DNA of 64,000 nt from Clostridiales bacterium (GTDB lineage Bacteria; Bacillota; Clostridia; Lachnospirales; Lachnospiraceae): NCBI GenBank assembly GCA_021204025.1, contig JAJQAC010000016.1, positions 1 through 64,000 on the forward strand, written 5' to 3'. The translations under genes were made by a program, and so were the position numbers. The notes under the pieces were generated by a model that made no database searches, had not been told where the DNA came from, and worked only from the letters and a program-made list of their open reading frames with translations. Within the stretch, counting starts at the first letter, position 1. Every line of letters begins with the position of its first letter. Shown one piece after another: positions 46,066 to 55,377 of the stretch.

Positions 46066-47319
46066 GTGGAAATTAAAAGGGATTATTATCTGGATCAGAT
46101 GATCCGACGCAAAGGTAATGGACTGATTAAGATCGTGACAGGCATTCGAAGGTGTGGGAAGTCATACTTACTGCGCAGGCTGTTTAAGAAGCATCTGTTG
46201 GCGGAGGGTGTGGGAGAAGATCATATTATCGAGATGGCGTTTGATTTGTATGATAATATCGGTTTTCGAGCTCCCGGAGTATTTTATCCCTGGGCAAAAG
46301 ATCAGATGAAGGATGAAGGAAAATATTATTTTCTGCTGGATGAAGTGCAGATGCTGGATGAATTTGTCAGCGTTCTCAATGGACTTGCGGACAGGGAAAA
46401 CTGTGATGTGTATGTAAGCGGCAGCAACGCAAAATTTTTATCAAAGGATATTGCGACAGAGTTTGGTGGGCGGGGTGATGAAATCCATATGTATCCGCTG
46501 AGTTTTTCTGAATTCATGACGATTTATCAGGGTAACCGATATGACGGATGGAATGAGTATGTCACTTACGGGGGGATCCCACTGGTTGTACTCGCGGATA
46601 CAGAGGAGCAGAAAATGACGCTTCTGGACAGTCTGCTCAGGGAGACCTATATTCGGGATATTGTCACCAGAAATAAGATTCGTAATATTGGCGAAATGGA
46701 AACTTTACTTGATATCTTGTCATCGGCAATCGGAGCGCTGACGAATCCTAATAAACTGCAGAAGAACTTTAAAAGTGTAAATCAATCCAGAATAACGGCT
46801 ACAACAATAACAAAATATATTGAGTATCTGGAGGACGCTTTTCTGATCGAGGAAGCAAGGCGTTATGACATCAAAGGAAAAACGTACATCGGCACGCCTA
46901 TGAAATATTATTTTATGGATATGGGACTTCGAAATGCGAGGATTAATTTCCGACAGGATGAAGTGACTCATTTGATGGAAAATGTCATTTATAATGAACT
47001 TCGAATGCGTGGATATCGCGTCGATGTTGGCAATCTTACGGTCACAGAACAGAGTAATGACGGAAAACCAGTTAAGAAACAGCTTGAAGTTGATTTTATC
47101 TGCAAAAGAGGGTCCAGAAAATACTATGTTCAGTCGGCATATTTTCTGGGAACGGAAGAAAAACGGAAGCAGGAAATCCGCCCGTTTTTGAAAATCCAGG
47201 ATTCTTTTAAAAAGATTGTTATCACGATGGATACGCCGAGGCCGTTTTATAGTGAGGAAGGGATTTTAATGATGAACGTGTTTGATTTTCTGTCGAATCG
47301 GGATTCGCTGGATCTGTAA
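46066..47319 (+). CDS. AAA ATPase with DUF4143-type C-terminal domain (second copy)
   Basis: GIRRCGKSYLLRRLF Walker A, FLLDEVQML Walker B, VSGSNAKFLS; GTG start. Confidence 0.85.
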   Translation: MEIKRDYYLDQMIRRKGNGLIKIVTGIRRCGKSYLLRRLFKKHLLAEGVGEDHIIEMAFDLYDNIGFRAPGVFYPWAKDQMKDEGKYYFLLDEVQMLDEFVSVLNGLADRENCDVYVSGSNAKFLSKDIATEFGGRGDEIHMYPLSFSEFMTIYQGNRYDGWNEYVTYGGIPLVVLADTEEQKMTLLDSLLRETYIRDIVTRNKIRNIGEMETLLDILSSAIGALTNPNKLQKNFKSVNQSRITATTITKYIEYLEDAFLIEEARRYDIKGKTYIGTPMKYYFMDMGLRNARINFRQDEVTHLMENVIYNELRMRGYRVDVGNLTVTEQSNDGKPVKKQLEVDFICKRGSRKYYVQSAYFLGTEEKRKQEIRPFLKIQDSFKKIVITMDTPRPFYSEEGILMMNVFDFLSNRDSLDL

Positions 47320-47337
47320 AAGGATTACCGTGATTGC

Positions 47338-47484
47338 ATGACTACTGGGTTGTTTTTTCGTAAATCAGCGGAAGAGCAGTTAAAAGCGCAAACCGACGTC
47401 AGCAAGGCGTCGATCAGAAAGGCGGTTGAGAAACTGGTTGCCATGAATATTCTGACAATCGGCAGGGGATGGGACCTATGTTAA
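47338..47484 (+). pseudogene. Fragment of a winged-HTH-type C-terminus
   Basis: MTTGLFFRKSAEEQLKAQTDVSKASIRKAVEKLVAMNILTIGRGWDLC*; HTH-like TDVSKASIRKAVEKLVAMNIL. Confidence 0.4.
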
Positions 47485-47575
47485 TAGTTTTACGACAGGT
47501 TCGATGTTCCAGCAGTTAATGCTGGAATTTCCTGTTTTGTAATTATGAAAAAAGAAAATAAAGAAAGCATAGATT

Positions 47576-48418
47576 CTATTTATTCTGATTCCGCCAGTTC
47601 CGCGGCGAGACGCCATACACGGTTTTAAACGCCCGCGAAAAGTGCAGCGGATTTTCATAGCTGACCGCAGCTCCGATCTCAGTGATGGAGAGGCTGGTCA
47701 GCTTTAACAGTTCTGCGGCTTTTGCCATACGGAAACTCATGAGAAATTCATTGGGAGATTTGCCGATGGCTTCTTTAAAAATCTTGCCGAAATAGCTGCG
47801 GTTTAAGCCGCAGGCGGCTGCGATATCCTCGACTGTGATATTGTTCTGGAATTCGTGCTCGATAAATTCGATCGCCTCGTGGATATAAAAATCCCGGAGC
47901 TTGCTCCCAGTCGCGATCTGCGGACTCATGGCGGAGCGGACCAGGCAGTCCAGAAAGAGGTATGTGTGTCCGATCAGATGGAAGGGAGAGGCATCGGCGT
48001 GTTCAGTGATGTACGTCATCTCGTCTTTCATGTCTTCGCGGAGTTCCTTTTTGCGCGCTTTATAGATGGGGGAGTCCGGTGTGATTCCTGCCGTCTCGAG
48101 CAGGCTTTTGACGCGCAGACCGTCAAATTCGATCCAGATATATTCCCATGGCATATCCCGGTCGGCGACATAAGTGGTGATCTGTCCGGGGAAGATCATA
48201 AAGCCCTGCAGACTTTTGATATCGTAGGTCTGCGTTATACCCTTGCTGTCGTCTGCCAGTAGCCGGCCCTTGCCGGAGAGGATGTAGTGGAAAAGATAAT
48301 GGTTGCGGCTCGCGGGACCGAAGGAGTGCGCAGGGCTGCAGCGCTCCCAACCAAACTGGAAAAGTCCCAGGTCGACGAAGCTTTCACTGGGAAATACGGA
48401 AAATATCAGGTCCTTCAT
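47576..48418 (-). CDS. AraC family transcriptional regulator
   Basis: Cupin-like N-terminus; C-terminal double HTH ITVEDIAAACGLNRSYFGKIFKEAIGKSPNEFLMSFRMAKAAELL. Confidence 0.9.
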   Translation of the reverse strand: MKDLIFSVFPSESFVDLGLFQFGWERCSPAHSFGPASRNHYLFHYILSGKGRLLADDSKGITQTYDIKSLQGFMIFPGQITTYVADRDMPWEYIWIEFDGLRVKSLLETAGITPDSPIYKARKKELREDMKDEMTYITEHADASPFHLIGHTYLFLDCLVRSAMSPQIATGSKLRDFYIHEAIEFIEHEFQNNITVEDIAAACGLNRSYFGKIFKEAIGKSPNEFLMSFRMAKAAELLKLTSLSITEIGAAVSYENPLHFSRAFKTVYGVSPRNWRNQNK

Positions 48419-48531
48419 TATAATCTCCATTTCGCCACTTTCGGTTGGCGGTACAAATCGTGATGAAAGAGCAGGGAATCCCTTTTATCGACATCAAATT
48501 ACTCCCTTATTTCCGGATTATATCATCCAAA

Positions 48532-48631
48532 CATACCAAAATGCAACCTGACTTTACATAATAGGAAAAAAACCAGCAAAAAGGTATAAATCAACTGGAA
48601 GAGAGCCATTTATAGAAAGCATTTTGGCATG
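48532..48631. promoter_or_regulatory. Inverted pair of 13-bp boxes plus sigma-A promoter in the araC/ABC divergent region
   Basis: CATACCAAAATGC (48532-48544) vs GCATTTTGGCATG (48619-48631); TTTATA-17-TATAAT overlaps the second box. Confidence 0.6.
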
Positions 48632-48704
48632 TATAATACAATCATAAGGATTGGACCGGTCTGAATACCTTGAACAACGTGATGTGTGAAAGAGAGGTAT
48701 TTTT

Positions 48705-49985
48705 ATGAGAAAACGAAGGTTGGCGGGAGCAATAGTTACCGCTGTGTTTGTGCTTTTGGCGACGGGGTGCGGGTCGTCGGCGGGGAGCGATGGAAAAACC
48801 GTTGTCACCCTGTTTCATTACAAATTGGAAGCCTCGGATACGTTTCGTAAGATCCAGGAACGGTTTAATGAGACGCATGACGACATTGAGCTCAAAATCG
48901 AATCACCCAATGAGGCGATTACTGTCCTGAAAACACGTCTGGTAAGAGAGGATTATCCGGATATCGTGGGGATTGGCGGCGATATCGATTATTCGAATTT
49001 CCTGGACGCGGATCTCTTTATGGACATTTCTGACTTTGAGGGAACCGCATGGATCAAGCCGGAGTATATGGAGATAGAAGAGCAGCTGGAGCTGTTGCCG
49101 GAGGATGGCACTTACGCGCTGCCTTATATGGCAAACTGCGCCGGGATCCTGTACAACCGGGATATGTTTGAGGAGAACGGCTGGGAGATCCCCGGGACCT
49201 GGAGTGAATTTCTGGAACTCTGTGACGGGATCCGCGCGGCCGGGATCACCCCGATCTATCTGGGACTCAAGGACACCTGGACCTGTATGTCTCCGTGGAA
49301 TTCCCTGGCAGTGAGCTTCGCATCCGCAGACGTCTGCTCACGGGTGAGTGCCGGTGAGACGACATTTGCAGTCGAGTACGCGGAGACCGCGGAGAAAATC
49401 AAGGCGCTGCTGGATCTGTGTGAGCCGAATCCCTATGCTTACAGCTACAATGACGCCTGCATCGCTTTCGCCAGAGGCGAAGCGGCGATGTATCCGATCG
49501 GAAGTTATGCCGCGCCGCAGATTTTATCGGTCAATCCGGATATGAATATCGGTTCGTTTACCTTCCCGGCTCACGAAGATGAGGCGGACAATGTGCTGAC
49601 CTCCGGCGTTGATCTGCAGTTTTCCGTGATGAAGGAATGCAAAAACAAAGAGGCCGCCTATGAGGTGCTGCGATTCCTGTATGAAGACGAGCTGGTGCAG
49701 ATGTATGCCGATGAGCAGAACGCGATCCCCTGTAAGGAGGGAGAGTTTACGCTACCGACGATCCTGGATGGGATGAAGGAGTATCTGGAAAGCGGCAGAG
49801 TCGGAGACTTCCATGATCATCATTATCCCAGCGAGATGAGCGTCTCAGGTATGATCCAGACTTATCTGATGGACGACAGTGAGAACGCCGCTGAGACGTT
49901 TTTAAACCGGTTTGACACGGAGTGGATCCGCTACAACCGGGATCTGATCGCGAGATTAAAGGAATACGAGGAGGGGACAAAATGA
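48705..49985 (+). CDS. Carbohydrate ABC transporter substrate-binding lipoprotein
   Basis: Lipobox LLATGC; SBP_bac_1 fold; operon with sugar permeases and GH36. Confidence 0.9.
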   Translation: MRKRRLAGAIVTAVFVLLATGCGSSAGSDGKTVVTLFHYKLEASDTFRKIQERFNETHDDIELKIESPNEAITVLKTRLVREDYPDIVGIGGDIDYSNFLDADLFMDISDFEGTAWIKPEYMEIEEQLELLPEDGTYALPYMANCAGILYNRDMFEENGWEIPGTWSEFLELCDGIRAAGITPIYLGLKDTWTCMSPWNSLAVSFASADVCSRVSAGETTFAVEYAETAEKIKALLDLCEPNPYAYSYNDACIAFARGEAAMYPIGSYAAPQILSVNPDMNIGSFTFPAHEDEADNVLTSGVDLQFSVMKECKNKEAAYEVLRFLYEDELVQMYADEQNAIPCKEGEFTLPTILDGMKEYLESGRVGDFHDHHYPSEMSVSGMIQTYLMDDSENAAETFLNRFDTEWIRYNRDLIARLKEYEEGTK

Positions 49986-50851
49986 AAAAGGGAATGAAAA
50001 TCAATACCTATGTTCTGATGCTGCTCCCGGCGCTGATTTTGTTCGCCGCGTTTAATACGATTCCGCTTTTTACGGGAGCTTATTACAGCCTGACCAATTA
50101 CAGGGGCTACGGTTCGTATGATTTTGTGGGGCTTCGCAACTACATCGATCTCTTTCAGGACAGCAGAGTCGGCGGGTCTTATCTGTTTACTTTTAAATAT
50201 GCCATTACCGGTACGATCCTGGTCAATGTGCTGTCGCTGATCCTGGCGCTGGGACTTAACAGCAGGATCCGCTTTAAGAGTCTTTTGCGGGGGATTTATT
50301 TCATCCCGAATATTCTGAGCGGCCTGGTGGTAGGTTTTATCTTTGGTTTCTTCTTTACCTACATTCTGCCGGCGATCGGTTCGGCGCTGGAAATCGGCTT
50401 TTTGAGCTCCAGCATGCTGGCGAGCGAGAAGACTGCCTGGATCGGCGTGCTGATTGTAGGCGTCTGGCAGGCGGTGGCGATGAACACGATCATCTATATC
50501 TCCGGTCTGCAGACGATCCCGACCGATATCTATGAGGCGAGCGCGATTGACGGAGCGGGGAAGTGGGAGACCTTCCGCAGCCTGACGCTTCCGCTGATGG
50601 TGCCGTTTGTTTCGATTAACCTGATCCTCAGCACGAAAAACATGCTGATGGTATTTGACCAGATCGTGGCGTTGACAAAGGGCGGACCGGCGCAGAGCAC
50701 GGAGTCGATCTCCTACCTGATCTACAATAACGGTATGTCCGGTGGACAGTTCGGCTTCCAGAGTGCAAATGCGGTTGTGTTCTTTGTGGTTATTGTTGCG
50801 ATCTCGGTAACGCAGATGGTTATCACAGGTAAGAAGGAGGAACAGTTATGA
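49982..50851 (+). CDS. Sugar ABC transporter permease
   Basis: MalF/UgpA-type; EASAIDGAGKWETFRSLTLP EAA loop. Confidence 0.9.
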   Translation: MKKGMKINTYVLMLLPALILFAAFNTIPLFTGAYYSLTNYRGYGSYDFVGLRNYIDLFQDSRVGGSYLFTFKYAITGTILVNVLSLILALGLNSRIRFKSLLRGIYFIPNILSGLVVGFIFGFFFTYILPAIGSALEIGFLSSSMLASEKTAWIGVLIVGVWQAVAMNTIIYISGLQTIPTDIYEASAIDGAGKWETFRSLTLPLMVPFVSINLILSTKNMLMVFDQIVALTKGGPAQSTESISYLIYNNGMSGGQFGFQSANAVVFFVVIVAISVTQMVITGKKEEQL

Positions 50852-51729
50852 TGAACTGGATCAAAGCCAGGTTCTGTCTGGGCGAGAAAGAAGAAAAACT
50901 GAGCAAAAGCGGCGTTATCATCACGACCTTGTTGATACTGGGATGTCTGACGATTCTGATACCGCTGTATATGACCATCGTGATTGCGTTGAAATCTCCG
51001 GCAGAGATGACCAACGATATCAGGGGCGCGTTAAGTCTGCCGTCCGCATTCAGTCTTTCTAACTTCGCGGAGGCGATGGAGATCACGGATTTCTGGCATT
51101 CGCTTGCCAACAGCTTTATCATCACAGGAGCTTCGATCGGTCTCGCACTGGTGATTCACTCGATGGCGGGTTATGCGATCGGCAGAAATATGGTGAGAAA
51201 AAAGGGGTTCCGTCTGGTTTATTTTTATATCGTGAGCGGTATGTTTGTCCCATTCGCCATTCTGATGATGCCGCTGGTCAAAGAGACTGCCATCCTGGGC
51301 CTCGACAATATGCTGGGTGTGATACTCCTGTATACGGTGTTTTATATGCCGATGAATGTGATGCTGTACTGCGGTTATCTGAAAAATGTGCCGATGGAGA
51401 TCGAGGAGGCGGCGAGTATCGACGGGGCTTCCATCTGGAAAACCTTCTGGACCATCTTGTTCCCGATGATGAAGCCGATGCACGCGACGGTAGCGATCCT
51501 GACGGCGCTTGGCACCTGGAATGATGTGATGACGCCGCTGGTCATCATATCAGGTTCGGAGAGTACAACCCTGCCGTTGGCTCAGCTGAACTTCCAGACA
51601 CAGTTCGGAACCAATTATAATCTGGCGTTTGCCTCTTACCTGCTGGCGCTCATTCCGATTCTGATCTTCTATATCGTCTGCCAGAAGCAGATTATCGGTG
51701 GTATCGCGAATGGAGCGGTGAAGGGATAG
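50848..51729 (+). CDS. Carbohydrate ABC transporter permease
   Basis: MalG/UgpE-type; EAASIDGASIWKTFWTILFP EAA loop. Confidence 0.9.
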   Translation: MMNWIKARFCLGEKEEKLSKSGVIITTLLILGCLTILIPLYMTIVIALKSPAEMTNDIRGALSLPSAFSLSNFAEAMEITDFWHSLANSFIITGASIGLALVIHSMAGYAIGRNMVRKKGFRLVYFYIVSGMFVPFAILMMPLVKETAILGLDNMLGVILLYTVFYMPMNVMLYCGYLKNVPMEIEEAASIDGASIWKTFWTILFPMMKPMHATVAILTALGTWNDVMTPLVIISGSESTTLPLAQLNFQTQFGTNYNLAFASYLLALIPILIFYIVCQKQIIGGIANGAVKG

Positions 51730-51811
51730 GCGACGGGCCGCTGTCGGACGGACAACCGGAAAGAATACGGTTGTCCGGAAAATTATATAAAAAGGAAAAC
51801 AGAGGTGTATT

Positions 51812-54007
51812 ATGGCAATCCATATTGACAAAACCACAGGACTGATAAGATTGACAACAAAAAATACGGAGTACCAGATGAAGATCGATCGTCATGGCGT
51901 TTTACAGCACATCTGGTATGGCGGTTTCGTGAATACCGATATGTCATATCTGACGAAATATTATGATGTGAGCTTTTCTGGCAATCCGTATGATGCGGGA
52001 GATGACCGGTCGTATTCTCTGGATACGCTGCCGTTAGAATATGCGTGCGGAGAGACCGGCGATTACCGGATCCCGGCGATTACCGTAACGCATGCGGACG
52101 GCAGCCGGGTACTGGATCTGCGTTTTGAGGACTGCAGTGTCCGTGATGGGAAATATTCGATCTCCGGTCTGCCCGCTGTTTATGCAGGTGAGGATGAGGC
52201 GCAGACACTGGAAATTACGTTGAAAGATATTGCCTCTGAAGTTCGTGTAGTGCTTCGTTACGGGGTCATCGAAAAAGACGATATTATCACAAGAAACGCA
52301 AAGATTATCAGCGGGGGCAGTGCGGTGACGCTGAACCGGGCGGCCAGCCTCTGCCTGGATATGCCAAACGGTGACTGGGACTGGATTCATTTTTACGGAA
52401 GACATAACAGTGAACGTCTGATGGAACGAAGACCGCTCCTTCACGGCATACAGGAAAGTTCGTCGATGAGGGGGACTACGAGCCATCAGCAGAACTGCTC
52501 GGTGATCCTGTGCAGTGCGGACTGTACCGAAGAGCAGGGACAGTGTATCGGCGCGTGTCTGGTATACAGCGGCAGCTTTCAGATCCAGCTGGAGTATGAT
52601 CAGCTGGATCAGACACGCCTGATTATGGGACTGCATCCGGAACTGTTTGCCTGGCATCTGGAGCCATACAGTGAGTTTGAGACTCCGGAAGTGATTATGT
52701 CCTGCAGTGAGAAGGGGCTGGCACGACTCTCGCACAATTTTCACCGTGTCATCCGGGAGCATATCTGCCGGGGGAACTATCAATACGCGGAGCGACCGGT
52801 TCTGATTAACAGCTGGGAGGCGGTGTATTTTGATTTTGATACGGATAAAATAATGAAAATAGCCAGGAGCGCCGCGGAGCTGGGCGTAGATATGCTGGTG
52901 CTGGACGACGGCTGGTTCGGAGAGAGAGACGACGACTGCTCGGGTCTGGGGGACTGGTTTGTAAATAAGAAAAAGCTGCCGGGCGGTCTGGGCGGCCTCG
53001 CTGAGAGCATAAAAGCTCTTGGTATGAAATTTGGCCTGTGGCTGGAGCCGGAGATGGTTTCGGAAAACAGCGATCTGTATCGGACGCACCCGGACTGGGC
53101 AATCCGGATCCCCGGCAGGCGGCCGACAAGGGGGCGCTGCCAGCTCCTGCTGGATCTGTCACGGCGGGAAGTGCAGGATTATCTGTTTGAAGCGATCAGT
53201 AAAATCCTGTACAATGCGGATATTTCTTATATTAAATGGGATATGAACCGCAGTATCTGTGACTGGTATTCGGAAGAACTGGAACCGGCGGGACAGCGGG
53301 AGCTGCCACATCGTTATGTGCTGGGGCTTTATTCCCTGCTGGAGAGACTCACCCGTGCATTCCCGGATGTTCTGTGGGAAGGCTGCAGCGGGGGCGGCGG
53401 CAGATTCGACGCGGGAATGCTTTATTATTGTCCGCAGATCTGGTGCAGCGATGATACGGACGCCTATGAGCGCAGTAAGATTCAGTATGGAACCTCATTT
53501 TTCTACCCGATCTCAGTAGTTGGTTCTCATGTCTCTACGGTTCCCAACCATCAGACCGGACGGGTGACTTCGCTGAAAACGAGAGGAATCACAGCCATGG
53601 CGGGGAGTTTTGGCTATGAGCTGAATCCGGATACGCTGACAACGGAGGAAAAGGAAGAGATCCGGGGACAGATCCGGAGGTTTAAGAGAGACCGACATCT
53701 GATTCACAACGGGAATTATTACAGGCTGACGGATCCTGTGACGAATAACGCTTCGTTCTGGTCGTTCGTGTCGGAAGATCTGAGGGAGGTACTGATCCAG
53801 GGGATGATTTTTCGAACGGAACCGAACCGGAAACAGGCGGCATTGCGGTTAGCCGGGCTGGATGAGAATGCTGTTTATGTAAATAAAGAGACAGGAGAAA
53901 CCTGTAGTGGATCAGCCCTTATGCGGGGAGGAATCCTCCTCCCACGGCCGTGGGGAGATTACTTCGGCGTAGAGATTCATCTGGAAAAGGAGGGAAATGT
54001 GAATTGA
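51812..54007 (+). CDS. Alpha-galactosidase (GH36)
   Basis: DDGWFGERDDD, YIKWDMNRSICDW, WEGCSGGGGRFDAGMLYYCPQIWCSDDTDAYER. Confidence 0.95.
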   Translation: MAIHIDKTTGLIRLTTKNTEYQMKIDRHGVLQHIWYGGFVNTDMSYLTKYYDVSFSGNPYDAGDDRSYSLDTLPLEYACGETGDYRIPAITVTHADGSRVLDLRFEDCSVRDGKYSISGLPAVYAGEDEAQTLEITLKDIASEVRVVLRYGVIEKDDIITRNAKIISGGSAVTLNRAASLCLDMPNGDWDWIHFYGRHNSERLMERRPLLHGIQESSSMRGTTSHQQNCSVILCSADCTEEQGQCIGACLVYSGSFQIQLEYDQLDQTRLIMGLHPELFAWHLEPYSEFETPEVIMSCSEKGLARLSHNFHRVIREHICRGNYQYAERPVLINSWEAVYFDFDTDKIMKIARSAAELGVDMLVLDDGWFGERDDDCSGLGDWFVNKKKLPGGLGGLAESIKALGMKFGLWLEPEMVSENSDLYRTHPDWAIRIPGRRPTRGRCQLLLDLSRREVQDYLFEAISKILYNADISYIKWDMNRSICDWYSEELEPAGQRELPHRYVLGLYSLLERLTRAFPDVLWEGCSGGGGRFDAGMLYYCPQIWCSDDTDAYERSKIQYGTSFFYPISVVGSHVSTVPNHQTGRVTSLKTRGITAMAGSFGYELNPDTLTTEEKEEIRGQIRRFKRDRHLIHNGNYYRLTDPVTNNASFWSFVSEDLREVLIQGMIFRTEPNRKQAALRLAGLDENAVYVNKETGETCSGSALMRGGILLPRPWGDYFGVEIHLEKEGNVN

Positions 54008-55287
54008 AAGTATCTGAATACAAGGAATATCTGGATCAGGGCGTTTATGATGAAAAACTGAAAAGTCTTTATGGAGACACCGCGGTGCAGAGTCAGAAAG
54101 ACCGGCTGAAAGCAGCGGTTGAAAATTTCCGGAAGAAGTTTCCCGAATACGCAGACGCACCGATCGAAGTATTTTCCGCTCCTGGGAGAACAGAGATCGG
54201 TGGAAATCACACCGATCACCAGCACGGTTGTGTGCTGGCTGCTGCGGTACACCTGGACGCTCTGGGAGTCGTGCATTTTCATGAAGAGCCGGTGATCCGC
54301 TTACATTCGGAGGGATATCCGATGGAAACGGTCAGCCTTGCCGATTTGTCCGTGCGGGACGTGGAAATGGAAACGTCCGCGGCATTAATCCGTGGAATTG
54401 CCGCAGGACTCGTGGGTAGAGGATATCGGGTGGGAGGGTTCGACGCTTACGTCACGTCCGACGTTCCGGGAGGAAGCGGACTGTCATCCTCCGCGGCGTT
54501 TGAAATATTAATCGGAACCATTTTGAATGAAGGATATAACGATAACGCCGTCAGTGCCGTGGATCTGGCGAAGATCGGGCAGTATGCGGAAAATGTGTAT
54601 TATGGGAAAAAGAGCGGTCTGATGGATCAGGCGGCCAGCAGCGTGGGCGGGCTGGTCTTTATGGACTTTGCGGACACGGAAAATCCAAAGATAACGGCAC
54701 ATGAACCGTGCTTTGAAAAATTTGGCTGCGCGATCTGCGTCACGGATACTAAAGGCAGTCACAGTGATCTGACGGATGACTATACACAGATTACGAATGA
54801 AATGAGAGCGGTCGCAAAACTATTTGGCTGTGAGTTCCTGCGGGGAGTGAACGAGGGGACGTTTTACAGCCGGCTGGAATGGATACGCAAAAGCTGTTCA
54901 GACCGGGCGATTTTACGGGCAATGCACTTTTTTGATGAAAACCGCAGGGCAGAACAGGAATCAGAGGCGCTGGCGGAGAGGAATATGGAACGTTTCCTGG
55001 AGCTTGTGAGGGCGTCGGGAGATTCGTCTGCGAATCTGCTGCAGAACCTTTATTCGACAAAGAATCCGACACAGCAGAATATCCCGCTGGCGCTTGCTGT
55101 GAGCAGACATGTGCTGCATGGCGATTATGCCGTACGGGTGCATGGAGGCGGTTTCGCAGGTACGATCCAGGCTTTTGTCCCGATGAAGCAGGTGGAATAT
55201 TACGTGCGGGAGATGGAACGGCTCTTTGGAGAGGGAGCCTGCTGTGTGTTGAGGATCCGCGGCGTGGGCGGCGTGAAATTATCCTGA
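54004..55287 (+). CDS. galK: Galactokinase
   Basis: APGRTEIGGNHTDHQHG, GGSGLSSSAAFE, HGGGFAGTIQAF; TTG start overlapping GH36 stop. Confidence 0.92.
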   Translation: MKVSEYKEYLDQGVYDEKLKSLYGDTAVQSQKDRLKAAVENFRKKFPEYADAPIEVFSAPGRTEIGGNHTDHQHGCVLAAAVHLDALGVVHFHEEPVIRLHSEGYPMETVSLADLSVRDVEMETSAALIRGIAAGLVGRGYRVGGFDAYVTSDVPGGSGLSSSAAFEILIGTILNEGYNDNAVSAVDLAKIGQYAENVYYGKKSGLMDQAASSVGGLVFMDFADTENPKITAHEPCFEKFGCAICVTDTKGSHSDLTDDYTQITNEMRAVAKLFGCEFLRGVNEGTFYSRLEWIRKSCSDRAILRAMHFFDENRRAEQESEALAERNMERFLELVRASGDSSANLLQNLYSTKNPTQQNIPLALAVSRHVLHGDYAVRVHGGGFAGTIQAFVPMKQVEYYVREMERLFGEGACCVLRIRGVGGVKLS

Positions 55288-55377
55288 CATCCTGTTGATG
55301 ATGTGGGAAAAGTCATGAGTGAACCGAACGTATCGGTATGATCGACTTTATATCCGCGCAGAAATAAGGAAGAAAGA

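Noticed and set aside
52034-53089. 351-aa minus-strand ORF
   Set aside because: Shadow ORF opposite the GH36 alpha-galactosidase, which has clear catalytic motifs.
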